Translations under genes and position numbers: made by a program
Shown: piece after piece, positions 51,382-62,163 of the stretch
Numbering within the stretch: the first letter of the stretch is position 1
Layout: each line of letters begins with the position of its first letter
Source of the DNA: Bradyrhizobium mercantei
Lineage (GTDB): Bacteria > Pseudomonadota > Alphaproteobacteria > Rhizobiales > Xanthobacteraceae
Reading direction: 5' to 3'
DNA length: 64,000 nt
Assembly (NCBI RefSeq): GCF_001982635.1
Contig: NZ_MKFI01000004.1
Coordinates: forward strand, 117,609 to 181,608
The notes under the pieces: generated by a model
Seen by the model: only the letters and a program-made list of their open reading frames with translations
What the model was told of the DNA's origin: nothing
Databases searched by the model: none

Positions 51382-51726
51382 CTAAGCCTTCGCCAGATCG
51401 AGAAAATGCCGCCCGGCGCGGTCCTCGGTCTCGACGATCCAGGCATCGGGATCGAAGCGCAGCTCCTTGGTCAACCGCTCCTCGACCGACGGCTCGGACA
51501 CCGGCTGCGGCGCGGTCGGCACGAACAGCCGCTCGACCGGACGGCTGTCGTCATAGACCGTCTGTGGCGCGGGCGCATACAGCATCGCATTGCCGTCCAT
51601 CAGCGCCACCTTGACGAACACCGCACCGGCTTCTTCGGCGCCCTTCTTGCGGACTGCGCCGAACACGCCTTCGGTCTGGCAGCGGCGCAGATACGCCGCG
51701 ACCCATATGCTTGTTTTCAATCGCAT
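51382..51726 (-). CDS. DUF1491 protein
   Basis: 114 residues from ATG 51726; the much longer open frame upstream is antisense to the ankyrin gene and rejected. The family core is seen in MRLKTSIWVAAYLRRCQTEG, then KKGAEEAGAVFVKVALMDGN, and RPVERLFVP with an acidic end that includes DPDAWIVETEDRAGRHFLDL. DUF1491 is a conserved alphaproteobacterial family of unknown function. Cytoplasmic. Confidence 0.88.
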   Translation of the reverse strand: MRLKTSIWVAAYLRRCQTEGVFGAVRKKGAEEAGAVFVKVALMDGNAMLYAPAPQTVYDDSRPVERLFVPTAPQPVSEPSVEERLTKELRFDPDAWIVETEDRAGRHFLDLAKA

Positions 51727-51951
51727 GCGCCGACCTATAGGCCAGCGGCGCGGCCACGTCCAATTGTCACAGATGTCGTCACGCGGCGGCGGGTTGACCG
51801 GCACAACTGTCGCCCATATCCTTGCATCTGCGGTGCAAGCCGCGCCCGGGTCCACGGGAAGGGTTGAACCCACTTGCACCGAATACGCGGCCAACCAAGC
51901 CTTTGTGCAGCCGGTTTTGTGGACCATCGGCGATGATGCACGGAGGTTGCC

Positions 51952-53595
51952 ATGAACCGATCGCCCGCGCGATTGAATCTCGAACATCTGAAGAAGCAGG
52001 CCAAGGAGCTCATTCGCCTTTACCGGCGACAGGCGCCTGAGGCCTACGCCCGTTTCCGGCAGGCGCTGCCGGCTGCGGCCGGGCGCAGCGACGCTCAAAT
52101 CGCCGCACTTGAACTGAAGCTGCACGATGCGCAGTCCTGCGTGGCGCGCGATCTCGGCTTCGCCTCGTGGCCCGACCTGCGGCGCTATGTCGAGGCGCAA
52201 CTGCCTCCCGGCAAAAGCAAGGCCGATCGCGTGCAACGATGGCTGCAGCTGGTCTACGCCGCTGACGTCGCCGGCACCACCGATCGCGCCCATCCGCGCG
52301 TAGCGGTGCGGATGCTCACCGAGGATCCCGGCCTTGTCGCCGATGATCCCTATCTCGCCTGCGCCGTTGGCGATGAGGAGACGATACGTCGCACGGCAGC
52401 CAATGATTCCACATGGGTAAACCGTTCCGGCGGTCCGTTAAAGTTGCCGCCGCTGGTGGCGGTGACGCATTCCAGCCTGCTGGAGATTCCGGAATTCCAG
52501 ACGCGGCTGCACCGCTGTGCGCGTCTGCTGTTACAGGCCGGCGCCGATCCCAATCAGCACATCAGCAGCCGCTGGCCGCCGGGATCGCTGGACGCGCCCG
52601 ATGACAGCAATCCGCTGTCGGCCCTGTATGGCGCCGCCGGGCGTAACCACGATCTCGAGCTGACAAAACTGTTGCTCGAAGCGGGCGCCAATCCGGATGA
52701 CAATGAATCGCTGTATCACTCGCTCGAAGGCTCTGTGACGACGGGCGTCCTGCTCGAGCACGGCGCGCGGATCGCCGGCACCAACGCGATGTACAAGGTG
52801 CTCGACGACGAGAACGTGGCGGCGCTCGAATTGCTGCTGCGGCACGGCGGCGATCCAAACGAACCCGCGCGCAATGCGCCGCTGACGGATTCCGGCTCGC
52901 CGCTGATGTGGGCGATCCGGAGGCGGCGGTCGCTGACGTGCATCGCGACACTGCTCGACGCCGGCGCGGACCCGCGCATCACGACACCGGACGGACTAAG
53001 CGCCTACCGGTATGCATTGCAGTTCGGTTTGACCGAGGTCGCCGCACTGCTGCGCGAGCGCAGCGGCGACCAGACGCTGGCCGATGACGAACGGTTCGTC
53101 GCGGCGTGCAGCAGCGGCGACGCGCGCGAGGCGCGGCGAATCCAGGCCGGGAGGCCCGATCTTCCGGGCTCGCTCTCAGCACAGCAATTGCGATTGCTTC
53201 CCGAGCTCGCCGCGGCCGGCGGCGACGATGCGGTGCGGCTGATGGTCGAGCTCGGCTGGCCCATCACGGTGCGCGGCGGCGACTGGGATGCGTCGGCACT
53301 CAATCATGCGGTGTTCCGCGGCAATGCCGGGCTGACACGTTTCCTGCTCGAGCACGGCGCTGACTGGACCGAGCAGCACGGCTTCGGCGACAACGCCTCC
53401 GGAAGCCTGTCATGGGCCTCCTGCAATGAGCCGGTCAGCGGTGGCGATTGGGTGGGCTGCGCGCAGGCCCTGCTCGATCACGGCATGCCGCGCGCTATAC
53501 CGGATCGCGACGATCCGGAATGGGTGCTGCTGGCCGGCCGCAGGAAGCTGTTCTCCGACGAGGTCAGGGACATTCTGCTGGGCAACGCTGTGTGA
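51952..53595 (+). CDS. Ankyrin-repeat protein
   Basis: 547 residues. The N-terminal 90 residues are helical and basic (LNLEHLKKQAKELIRLYRRQ), followed by RDLGFASWPDLRRYVEAQL, a segment seen in front of ankyrin domains of similar proteins. Repeats then include LTKLLLEAGANPDDNESLYH, ALELLLRHGGDPNEPARNAP, CIATLLDAGADPRITTPDGL and GLTRFLLEHGADWTEQHGFG. Ankyrins bind partner proteins. No catalytic domain or signal found. It ends 22 bases before a dispersed hairpin repeat. Confidence 0.9.
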   Translation: MNRSPARLNLEHLKKQAKELIRLYRRQAPEAYARFRQALPAAAGRSDAQIAALELKLHDAQSCVARDLGFASWPDLRRYVEAQLPPGKSKADRVQRWLQLVYAADVAGTTDRAHPRVAVRMLTEDPGLVADDPYLACAVGDEETIRRTAANDSTWVNRSGGPLKLPPLVAVTHSSLLEIPEFQTRLHRCARLLLQAGADPNQHISSRWPPGSLDAPDDSNPLSALYGAAGRNHDLELTKLLLEAGANPDDNESLYHSLEGSVTTGVLLEHGARIAGTNAMYKVLDDENVAALELLLRHGGDPNEPARNAPLTDSGSPLMWAIRRRRSLTCIATLLDAGADPRITTPDGLSAYRYALQFGLTEVAALLRERSGDQTLADDERFVAACSSGDAREARRIQAGRPDLPGSLSAQQLRLLPELAAAGGDDAVRLMVELGWPITVRGGDWDASALNHAVFRGNAGLTRFLLEHGADWTEQHGFGDNASGSLSWASCNEPVSGGDWVGCAQALLDHGMPRAIPDRDDPEWVLLAGRRKLFSDEVRDILLGNAV

Positions 53596-53616
53596 GAGGC
53601 TGTATTTCTATCCATC

Positions 53617-53702
53617 CCGTCATTGCGAGCGAAGCGAAGCAATCCATTGCGCGGCAAATGCGGAGATGGATTGCTTCGTCGCTATCGCTCCTCGCAATGA
53701 CG
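53617..53702. repeat. Dispersed 86-base hairpin repeat, copy 2
   Basis: Same length and type as 33323-33408 and, like it, begins 22 bases after a stop codon and sits between convergent genes. It starts CCGTCATTGCGAG and ends CTCGCAATGACG. Loop and part of the right arm differ between copies. Confidence 0.85.
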
Positions 53703-53737
53703 AGGTTGATAGCTTCAAATTCTCTGAGGAGCTGAGC

Positions 53738-54476
53738 CTAATCGATCGAATGCCCGATCATCGTGCTGAGTTCGTGCACCAGTCGATCGGACATCTGTCC
53801 GGTCACCGGCAGCTTGCGTGCGCGCTCGAATTTCGCGATCGCGGTCTGGGTGTCCGAACCGATCGTGCCGGTCGGCTTGAGCTGGCCGTAGCCATATTCG
53901 GTCAGCGTCCGCTGGACCGCGGCGATGCGCTTGCCGGCCGGGCTCAGATGCGCGGTCGGGATCGGCGCCGGCGGACGAACGACGTTCGACGGTGCCGCGG
54001 CCGGCGGCGCGGCGGTCGACTTCAGCACCAGGTTGGCCATCGGATCGACCGGCTTTGCTTCGCCCCTGGGCTCCGCCGGTTTGGCTTCAACGGATCGGGT
54101 CTCGGCCGGTTTCGTCTCCACCGGCTTCACATCGACCGGCCGGGACGGCTCCATGGCAGCGGGCTCCACCGACCGGGCAGCCGCCTCGGCCGGGCGCGGG
54201 CGCGGCATCGGGCTGGCGGCCGCGGCAGCCGGGGCCGGCGGCGGCAGCGTCACCACCGAACCGCCGAACATCGGCGACGGATGACGGCCGGCCTGCAGGA
54301 ACAGCGCATTGATCAGGATCGCAACGATGGCAGAGGTCGCCAGCACGCCTGCGAGCAGATCCTTCGGACTGTGCAGCAGCACGCGCAGGACGAGGCCACG
54401 CTCTTCCTCGACCGCGATTGCCGCCGCCTTGGCGCCGCGGCGACGGCGCGGCGTTTCGTCATCATCCAAAGTCTGT

Positions 54477-54484
<8 letters not shown>
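53738..54484 (-). CDS. Membrane-anchored peptidoglycan-binding protein
   Basis: 248 residues. A basic N-terminus is followed by one helix (LLAGVLATSAIVAILINALF). A long Pro/Ala/Glu-rich linker (about residues 75-165) leads to a C-terminal PG_binding_1 domain (IAAVQRTLTEYGYGQLKPTG, TIGSDTQTAIAKFERARKLP, VTGQMSDRLVHELS). It should tether the cell membrane to peptidoglycan. It overlaps the kinase gene's stop by eight bases, so the two are made together. The pair suggests a kinase that responds to the cell wall. Confidence 0.88.
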
Positions 54485-56288
<1,804 letters not shown>

Positions 56289-56722
56289 AGCACTCGCGCT
56301 TCGGCTCGATCGTCAGACAGACGCGCCGGAACGCCTCCTTGGTGATTGCAGGTCAACGTGTCAGAGCGAACTTAAGCGAACGCTAAGGCTGGGCGGCCTG
56401 CTGCCAAACACCGTGCATTGGCGAGGCTTCGACGCTGCCATTCACCGGTCATTTGCCCGGGATGGTGAACGGCTGGTTTCCGGATGCGACAATCTATGGT
56501 TTCGAAATGGTGGATGCGGCTCGCGGAGAGCATCCGGCGCCGGTCAACGGCCATCAATCGAAAATTTACGGCGAATCAATTCAGGCGGATTTTCCGCGAT
56601 TTTTCGGCGGATTTACTTCAATGCACATACTTCCGATTTATCGACCGATGCTAACCGTGAGGGCAAGAGCGGCATCGACCGCGCAAGAAGCAAAAGACAA
56701 GATAGACGACCGGGATCGCGCC
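56289..56722. other. 434-base intergenic region with a CtrA-like site
   Basis: Shared control region of the kinase and DUF5330 genes. It has a TTAA-N7-CTAA near-match (56372-56386) and an AT-rich stretch near 56560-56640. Short frames in it are not convincing. Confidence 0.5.
56372..56386. promoter_or_regulatory. CtrA-box-like site TTAA-N7-CTAA
   Basis: TTAA (56372-56375), seven bases, CTAA (56383-56386): one mismatch from the consensus, 84 bases upstream of the histidine kinase start. The site is itself nearly palindromic (TTAgCG / CGcTTAA on the other strand). Confidence 0.35.
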
Positions 56723-57103
56723 ATGTTCTTCCTGCTCCGTTTGGCATTCTGGCTCGGGCTTGTGCTCGTGCTGCTGCCGAGAGACAAAACACCTGAAGCG
56801 GACAAGACGCCGCAGATCAGCGCGTCCGACGCGGTGTCGGCCGCGACCGCGACGATCAACGACATGGGTCAGTTCTGCAAGCGCCAGCCGTCCGCCTGCG
56901 AAGTCGGTGGCCAGGCCGCGACAGCGATCGGGCAGCGCGCGACCGATGGCGCCCGCAAGCTCTACCAGATCATCACCGACAAGAAGCCGCCGGACCACAC
57001 CGGCTCGATCGGCAACGACGATACCGGCCTCGCCAGCGCGTCCCGCGACACGCTGACGGCGGACGATCAATCGATCGACTTCCGCCTGCCGCCGACGCCG
57101 TGA
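56723..57103 (+). CDS. DUF5330-like envelope protein
   Basis: 126 residues from ATG 56723; the open frame back to 56453 lacks coding character. One N-terminal helix (FFLLRLAFWLGLVLVLLP) is followed by a mature part with DAVSAATATINDMGQFCKRQ and PSACEVGGQAATAIGQRATD, matching small DUF5330 proteins of rhizobia. Two cysteines may form a disulphide. Function unknown. It is followed by sufE 90 bases later. Confidence 0.78.
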   Translation: MFFLLRLAFWLGLVLVLLPRDKTPEADKTPQISASDAVSAATATINDMGQFCKRQPSACEVGGQAATAIGQRATDGARKLYQIITDKKPPDHTGSIGNDDTGLASASRDTLTADDQSIDFRLPPTP

Positions 57104-57193
57104 GAGGAAATTAGCTGCGGAACCGGTTCCATTTTCGTCGCTTTCGCGGCCCGCCTTCCTATATAAGCCGTTAAGGATAGGACGCGGACCACG

Positions 57194-57625
57194 ATGACGA
57201 CGATCGACGAAATCAGGGACAATTTTTCGCTGCTGGACGAGTGGGATGACCGTTACCGCTATGTCATCGAGCTCGGCCGCACCCTCGAGCCGTTGTCGGA
57301 GGCGGAGCACTCGGCCGAGAACAAGGTGCAGGGCTGTGTCAGCCAGGTCTGGCTGTCGAAGCGGATCGAGCGCGATGCCAATGGCGAACCGCGCCTGATC
57401 TATATCGGCGACAGCGACGCCCACATCGTGCGCGGCCTGGTCGCGATCGTGCTGACGCTGTTTTCCGGGCATACGCCGAAGCAGATCCTCGACACCGACG
57501 CGCTCGCGCTGTTCGACGAATTCGGCTTCCGCGACCATCTGACGCCGCAGCGCTCCAACGGCCTGCGCTCGATGGTCGATCGCATCCGCAACGATGCGCG
57601 CGAGGCGCTGGCGTCCGCCGCGTGA
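57194..57625 (+). CDS. sufE: SufE-type sulfur acceptor protein
   Basis: 143 residues. The active Cys is in NKVQGCVSQVWLS, with the rest of the family visible (DEWDDRYRYVIELGRTLEPL, VRGLVAIVLTLFSGHTPKQI, LTPQRSNGLRSMVDRI). SufE takes a persulfide from the cysteine desulfurase SufS and passes it on for iron-sulfur cluster assembly. This is the standalone alphaproteobacterial form. Cytoplasmic. The gene converges with mucR, four bases between stops. Confidence 0.95.
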   Translation: MTTIDEIRDNFSLLDEWDDRYRYVIELGRTLEPLSEAEHSAENKVQGCVSQVWLSKRIERDANGEPRLIYIGDSDAHIVRGLVAIVLTLFSGHTPKQILDTDALALFDEFGFRDHLTPQRSNGLRSMVDRIRNDAREALASAA

Positions 57626-57629
57626 GGTA

Positions 57630-58043
57630 TTACTTCCGCTTCCGCGCCTGCTGGCCCAGTCCCATCTTCTTGGCGAGTTGCGATCGCGCCACCGCATAGT
57701 TCGGCGCCACCATCGGATAGTCGGCGGGCAGTCCCCATTTGTCGCGATACTGCTCCGGCGTCATGTTGTACTGGGTGCGCAGATGGCGCTTGAGCGACTT
57801 GAAGCGCTTGCCGTCCTCGAGACACACCAGATATTCCGGCGTGATCGACTTCTTCATCGACACCGCAGGCTTGGCCGGCTCGCTCGGCGCGTCATTGCGC
57901 CCGCTCGACACCCGCAGCAAGGCCGCATGGACCTGGCTGATCAGGTTCGGAATATCCGAGGCCGGCGTCGGGTTGTTGCTGAGATAGGCCGAAACGATGT
58001 TGGCGGTCAGCTCGACCGGCGTTTTGCCTGACGTATCGGACAT
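57630..58043 (-). CDS. mucR: MucR/Ros-family transcriptional regulator
   Basis: 137 residues. The N-terminal half is helical (VELTANIVSAYLSNNPTPAS). The C-terminal Ros/MucR zinc finger is intact: VCLEDGKRFKSLKRHLRTQY has one Cys and His ligands, followed by NMTPEQYRDKWGLPADYPMV and a basic end. MucR proteins control exopolysaccharide, motility and cell-cycle genes in rhizobia and Brucella by binding AT-rich DNA. It could act on the EPS locus at the other end of the window, but other copies usually exist in such genomes. Confidence 0.95.
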   Translation of the reverse strand: MSDTSGKTPVELTANIVSAYLSNNPTPASDIPNLISQVHAALLRVSSGRNDAPSEPAKPAVSMKKSITPEYLVCLEDGKRFKSLKRHLRTQYNMTPEQYRDKWGLPADYPMVAPNYAVARSQLAKKMGLGQQARKRK

Positions 58044-58226
58044 GGCTCAACCTTCCCCGGGCGCTCGACAGCGCGGCGTTGCGGGCCGTTCGGACAGTAT
58101 CCGAGCCCGGCAATACATTAAGAGAATCGCTTACTACTTCGCGAATATGAGCGGATTACCGCAAGCCAGACAAGAACGGCCCTGTTTTAGGCTTCGCGCC
58201 GCCGGTTCGCAAGTATTGCCGTAGAT

Positions 58227-59123
58227 CTACGGCCGCTGCTCCAGATGCGAGCGGAGCTCGTCGATCGAGGCAAACCGCATCATGCCCTCCGGCATTTGCG
58301 CCTCGATCGATCCGTCCGAATAGAGCGAATAGGCCATGCCGTCGACAACGCCCGATTTGAGCACGGTCACCGGGGGCTGCTCCTGCGGCGGCGGCGGATG
58401 GCCTGATGACGGCTGTGCGGCCGCGGACTGGGTCTCGCCGAAGGTTGACGGCCGGGGCGTGCGCCGTGGAGCGACATCGACCGATCGCGGCCGGTCGGCC
58501 TTCGGCCAGGCATCGTCGAACGTTGCCGGCGCCGGTTCGTCCGCGGCACCCGGACTCGGGCGCAGTTCCGGTGACAACAGATCCGGCGTCAGCGGCTCGG
58601 CGGTGCGCCCTTGGCTTCGCTCTCGCTCCTTCCGCGAGGACGAAAACAGCAGGTTGCGCCGCTTCGGCGGCGCTGCGTCGCCATCTGTCGCCGTTGCGCC
58701 GGGCATCGGCGGCGGCGCCTCGCCTGAGGCACTGCGTGGGGCGATCTCGTCGTGCCATGGCGGCGGCGCCGCGGGCGCGGACGGCGGGGCCGTTGGAGCC
58801 AGTGGCGGCGGCGCCGCGACCCTCGGCTCGGGCGGCGGCGGGAACACCGGATCGTCGGGACCGTTGCGCGGAGAAGTTGCAGACGGCGAGGCTCCGGACC
58901 GGAGACCCAGGCCAACCACCGCGTCGAGCCGTGCGCCCATGGCCTGGAGTTCGCGAAGGATGGCCGCAAGGGCCAGAACAATCGCGCCGGTGCAGACGCC
59001 GGTCACGCCCGTCGTGATCAACGTGCCGCCGACGCTGAATTCCTTGTAGGGGATTCCAAGGGCAACCGCCGCCAAGCCCACCACGACCAGGCCCGCGCCG
59101 ACGACCAACAGACCAACCTTCAT
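58227..59123 (-). CDS. Pro-rich membrane protein of unknown function
   Basis: 298 residues. Two helices at the start (VGLLVVGAGLVVVGLAAVAL; VTGVCTGAIVLALAAILREL) are followed by a long Pro/Ala-rich disordered region (about residues 75-235). A short folded end remains (VVDGMAYSLYSDGSIEAQMP, then RFASIDELRSHLEQRP). It resembles tail modules of other rhizobial membrane proteins but I cannot name the family. It lies 183 bases upstream of mucR. Confidence 0.75.
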   Translation of the reverse strand: MKVGLLVVGAGLVVVGLAAVALGIPYKEFSVGGTLITTGVTGVCTGAIVLALAAILRELQAMGARLDAVVGLGLRSGASPSATSPRNGPDDPVFPPPPEPRVAAPPPLAPTAPPSAPAAPPPWHDEIAPRSASGEAPPPMPGATATDGDAAPPKRRNLLFSSSRKERERSQGRTAEPLTPDLLSPELRPSPGAADEPAPATFDDAWPKADRPRSVDVAPRRTPRPSTFGETQSAAAQPSSGHPPPPQEQPPVTVLKSGVVDGMAYSLYSDGSIEAQMPEGMMRFASIDELRSHLEQRP

Positions 59124-59459
59124 CGAACTAACCCCCGGAGACCCAACCGAAAATCGGCGCGGGCCGCCAACGCCACGATACCGTCATATTGCCCACACCG
59201 CCAACCGCCAATTGTAGACAGAGTTCCCTAAAATCCCGCTTAACCGCGGCGGCGCACCGGAATCGCGATCCGGATCGACTGCACCGCAGCGCGACTCCCG
59301 TAGATTCACTGGCTACGAATTGCTGCCAATTTATTGCAACGCATCTGGGAAATTACGCCACAATTACCAATTACTCGGAAACGGAACTGCGCTATGGATG
59401 CCGGGGAATGAGGCCCTAAAGCGCCAAACTGGGCCACAGGCACGCCGGTATCACTAGCT
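59124..59459. other. 336-base divergent intergenic region
   Basis: It separates the Pro-rich protein gene from the GT39-type gene. It must hold both promoters; AT-rich segments occur near 59330-59390. No CtrA box, tRNA or coding frame found. Confidence 0.5.
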
Positions 59460-61109
59460 ATGTCATCGATTACGACGTCTGCCATCGAGGCGCCTGCGCG
59501 GCGCTCCGTGGAGAAGACCTGCGACGATCTCGCTTTCCTCGTCCTCGGCGTGGTCGCCGTGGTCGCAGGGCTCACATTCCGCGATTACGGCCTGGGCTGG
59601 GACGACTACACCCACGCTGAATATGCCGACCTGCTGCTGCGCATGTACGAGTCCGGCTTCAAGGACACCGGCGCGCTGTCATTCGCGAACCTCTATATGT
59701 ACGGCGGCGGCTTCGATATGGCCGCGGCCCTGCTGCACAAGGTCATTCCGCTGGAACTGTTCGAGACGCGCCGCCTGCTCGGCGCGATCGTCGGCGTCAT
59801 CGGCCTTGCCGTAACCTGGCGCCTGGCGCGCCGCGTCGGTGGCCCGCTGGCGGGACTGGCGGCGCTCTTGCTGCTGGCGCTGTGCCCGATCTTCTACGGC
59901 CACATGTTCATGAACCCGAAGGACGCGCCGTTCGCCGTGGCGATGGTGGTGCTGATCCTCGGCCTCGTCCGCCTGATCGAGGAATATCCGGCGCCCTCGC
60001 CGCGCACGATCCTGATCGTGGGCTTGGGGGCCGGCCTGTCGATCGGCTGCCGCGTGCTCGGCGGGCTCGCCTTGATTTACGCCGTGATCGGCTTCATCCC
60101 GCTCTGGATCGAGGAACTCCGCGCGCAGGGCCCGCGCGAGGCGACCCACCGCTTCGCCCACGTGGTCTATGTGCTGCTGCCGGGACTCGTGCTGGGCTAT
60201 CTCGTGATGGGCCTGATCTGGCCGTGGTCGATCATGGAGCCCGGGCATCCGCTGGAGGCGGTGACCTACTTCTCGCACTTCTTCGAGAAACCGTGGAAGG
60301 AGATGTTCGACGGCGCGCTGGTGTCGGTGCCGGACATGCCGTGGTCCTATCTGCCTACGCTGTTCGCGTTGCAGCTTCCCGAAGTCATGCTGGTGCTGCT
60401 GATCGCGGCCGTGATCGCCACCTTCATGGCGCTGTCGCGCAATGATGTGGCCGCGAAGCGCAAGTCGATCATGCTGATGCTGACGTTGGCGGCGACGCTG
60501 CCGCTGGTGATCGCAATGGTGAAGCGGCCGGCGCTCTACAACGGCATCCGCCACTTCATCTTCGTGATCCCGCCGATGGCGGTGCTCGCCGGCGTCGCGT
60601 TCGCGCGCGGCATGGACTGGCTCGGCGAGAACCGCCGCGCCTGGCAGCCTGCGGCGCTCGCGGTGTTCGCATTCGGCCTGCTGCTGCCGCTCAGCGAAAT
60701 GATCCGCCTGCATCCGTATCAGTATACGCACTTCAACCACATCGCCGGCACGGTGCGGACCGCCGACAATTTCTTCATGCTGGACTATTGGGGCCTGGCG
60801 CTGAAGCAGGCATCCGACGGGCTGCGCGAGCAGCTGGCGGAGCGGCAGGAAGTGCCGCCGCAGAACCGCAAGTGGAAGGTTGCGGTGTGCGGACCGCAGC
60901 GTCCCGCGCAGGTCGCGCTCGGGCCCGACTTCACGATCGGCTGGGACAGCAATGCCGCCGACTTCGCGATGACGCTCGGCGAGTTCTACTGCAAGGGCCT
61001 GGCCGCGCCCGTGATGGTGGAGATCAAGCGCGACGACGTCGTGTTCGCCCGCGTCTACGACATCCGCGGCCGCAGCATCTCGAGCCTGCTGGCGATCCCG
61101 GCGCCGTAA
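59460..61109 (+). CDS. GT39/PMT-like membrane glycosyltransferase
   Basis: 549 residues, about 11 membrane helices. An N-terminal GLGWDDYTHAEYADLLLRMY carries the acidic Asp pair on the first periplasmic loop, typical of GT39/ArnT proteins (the DE/DD motif). FYGHMFMNPKDAPFAVAMVV is the other family hallmark (NPKD). Such enzymes move a sugar from a polyprenyl-phosphate donor to a lipid or protein in the periplasm. The C-terminal 130 residues are soluble. Acceptor unknown. It may act on LPS or hopanoid-type lipids; this is speculation. Confidence 0.82.
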   Translation: MSSITTSAIEAPARRSVEKTCDDLAFLVLGVVAVVAGLTFRDYGLGWDDYTHAEYADLLLRMYESGFKDTGALSFANLYMYGGGFDMAAALLHKVIPLELFETRRLLGAIVGVIGLAVTWRLARRVGGPLAGLAALLLLALCPIFYGHMFMNPKDAPFAVAMVVLILGLVRLIEEYPAPSPRTILIVGLGAGLSIGCRVLGGLALIYAVIGFIPLWIEELRAQGPREATHRFAHVVYVLLPGLVLGYLVMGLIWPWSIMEPGHPLEAVTYFSHFFEKPWKEMFDGALVSVPDMPWSYLPTLFALQLPEVMLVLLIAAVIATFMALSRNDVAAKRKSIMLMLTLAATLPLVIAMVKRPALYNGIRHFIFVIPPMAVLAGVAFARGMDWLGENRRAWQPAALAVFAFGLLLPLSEMIRLHPYQYTHFNHIAGTVRTADNFFMLDYWGLALKQASDGLREQLAERQEVPPQNRKWKVAVCGPQRPAQVALGPDFTIGWDSNAADFAMTLGEFYCKGLAAPVMVEIKRDDVVFARVYDIRGRSISSLLAIPAP

Positions 61110-61278
61110 CGTAAAGCACGTCCGTTACGCTCCTGCCCACTTCCGGAGCATGATCTCCCCGATCGTGGGCCAGCCGTCGCATGCTGACATGACTGTCACG
61201 CCGTTACGCTGCCTTGCTGCGCTCGGGCGGCGGCGCTAGGTTTGATGCAGGAAACAGCCATCAACGGAGGAATCGGCC

Positions 61279-62058
61279 ATGTCGCCAGTAGAAGCGCGCC
61301 TGAAGGAAGTGCCGTCGAATATGAGTGCGGCGGAATGGGAGCAGCGGATCAATCTCGCCGCCTGCTACCGGCTGGTCGCGCTCTACGGCTGGGACGATCT
61401 CGTCGACACCCATATCTCGGCCCGCGTGCCCGGCCCCGAGCATCACTTCCTGATCAACCCCTACGGGCTGATGTTCGACGAGATCACCGCGTCGAGCCTG
61501 GTCAAGGTCGACCTCGACGGCAACCAGCTCTCGCAGAGCGACTACAGCATCAACCCGGCCGGCTTCACCATTCATTCGGCGATCCACGAGGTGCGCGAGG
61601 ACGCCGGCTGCGTGCTCCATCTGCACACGGTCGACGGCACCGCGGTGTCGAGCGGTCCCGACGGGCTGCTGCCGCTGAACCAGACCGCGCAGCTCGTCAC
61701 CCACGATCTCGCCTACCACGACTATGAAGGCATTGCGCTCGATCATGACGAGCGCCCGCGCCTGCAGCGCGATCTCGGCGCCAAGAACCACATGCTGCTG
61801 CGCAATCACGGCACGCTGACGGTCGGCCGCTCGGTCGCCTCCGCCTTCGAGCGGATGTACCATCTGGAGCGCGCCTGCTCGATGCAGGTCGCAACCCGCG
61901 CGCTCGGGCCGATCGCCTATCCGGTCGACCAGCTCGCGATCGACAAGAACACCGAGCTGCTGTCCAACCCCGACCGTGCCGAGTTGCGCTCGACGCAGCT
62001 GGTCTGGCCGCCGCTGCTGCGCAAGCTCGACCGGGTCAATCCCGGCTATCGTGATTGA
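61279..62058 (+). CDS. Class II aldolase/adducin family protein
   Basis: 259 residues. The zinc-site motif HLHTVDG (two of the His ligands) and RNHGTLTVGRSVASAFERMY (third His) are intact. The N-terminal region (WEQRINLAACYRLVALYGWD, DTHISARVPGPEHHFLINPY) is typical. Family members are aldolases, epimerases or carbohydrate-metabolic enzymes; the exact reaction is not clear. ATG 61279 follows GGAGG. It is followed by a strong terminator. Confidence 0.88.
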   Translation: MSPVEARLKEVPSNMSAAEWEQRINLAACYRLVALYGWDDLVDTHISARVPGPEHHFLINPYGLMFDEITASSLVKVDLDGNQLSQSDYSINPAGFTIHSAIHEVREDAGCVLHLHTVDGTAVSSGPDGLLPLNQTAQLVTHDLAYHDYEGIALDHDERPRLQRDLGAKNHMLLRNHGTLTVGRSVASAFERMYHLERACSMQVATRALGPIAYPVDQLAIDKNTELLSNPDRAELRSTQLVWPPLLRKLDRVNPGYRD

Positions 62059-62113
62059 AATTTCACAAACTTGGGGTAGGCTCCTTGCCAACACCCTCTG
62101 CACTATCGGAATC

Positions 62114-62144
62114 AAAACGCCGCCCAATTCCGGGCGGCGTTTTT
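62114..62144. terminator. Intrinsic terminator between convergent genes
   Basis: AAAACGCCGCCC, a six-base loop AATTCC, then GGGCGGCG and TTTTT. The stem is a perfect eight base pairs and both ends have an A/T run, so it should work in both directions for the aldolase and the M20 peptidase gene. Confidence 0.85.
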
Positions 62145-62163
62145 ACGTTCGGTGCGTCTCGCT

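Noticed and set aside
51382..52293. Long N-terminal extension of the DUF1491 gene
   Set aside because: The upstream part is antisense to the ankyrin gene; family similarity begins exactly at ATG 51726.
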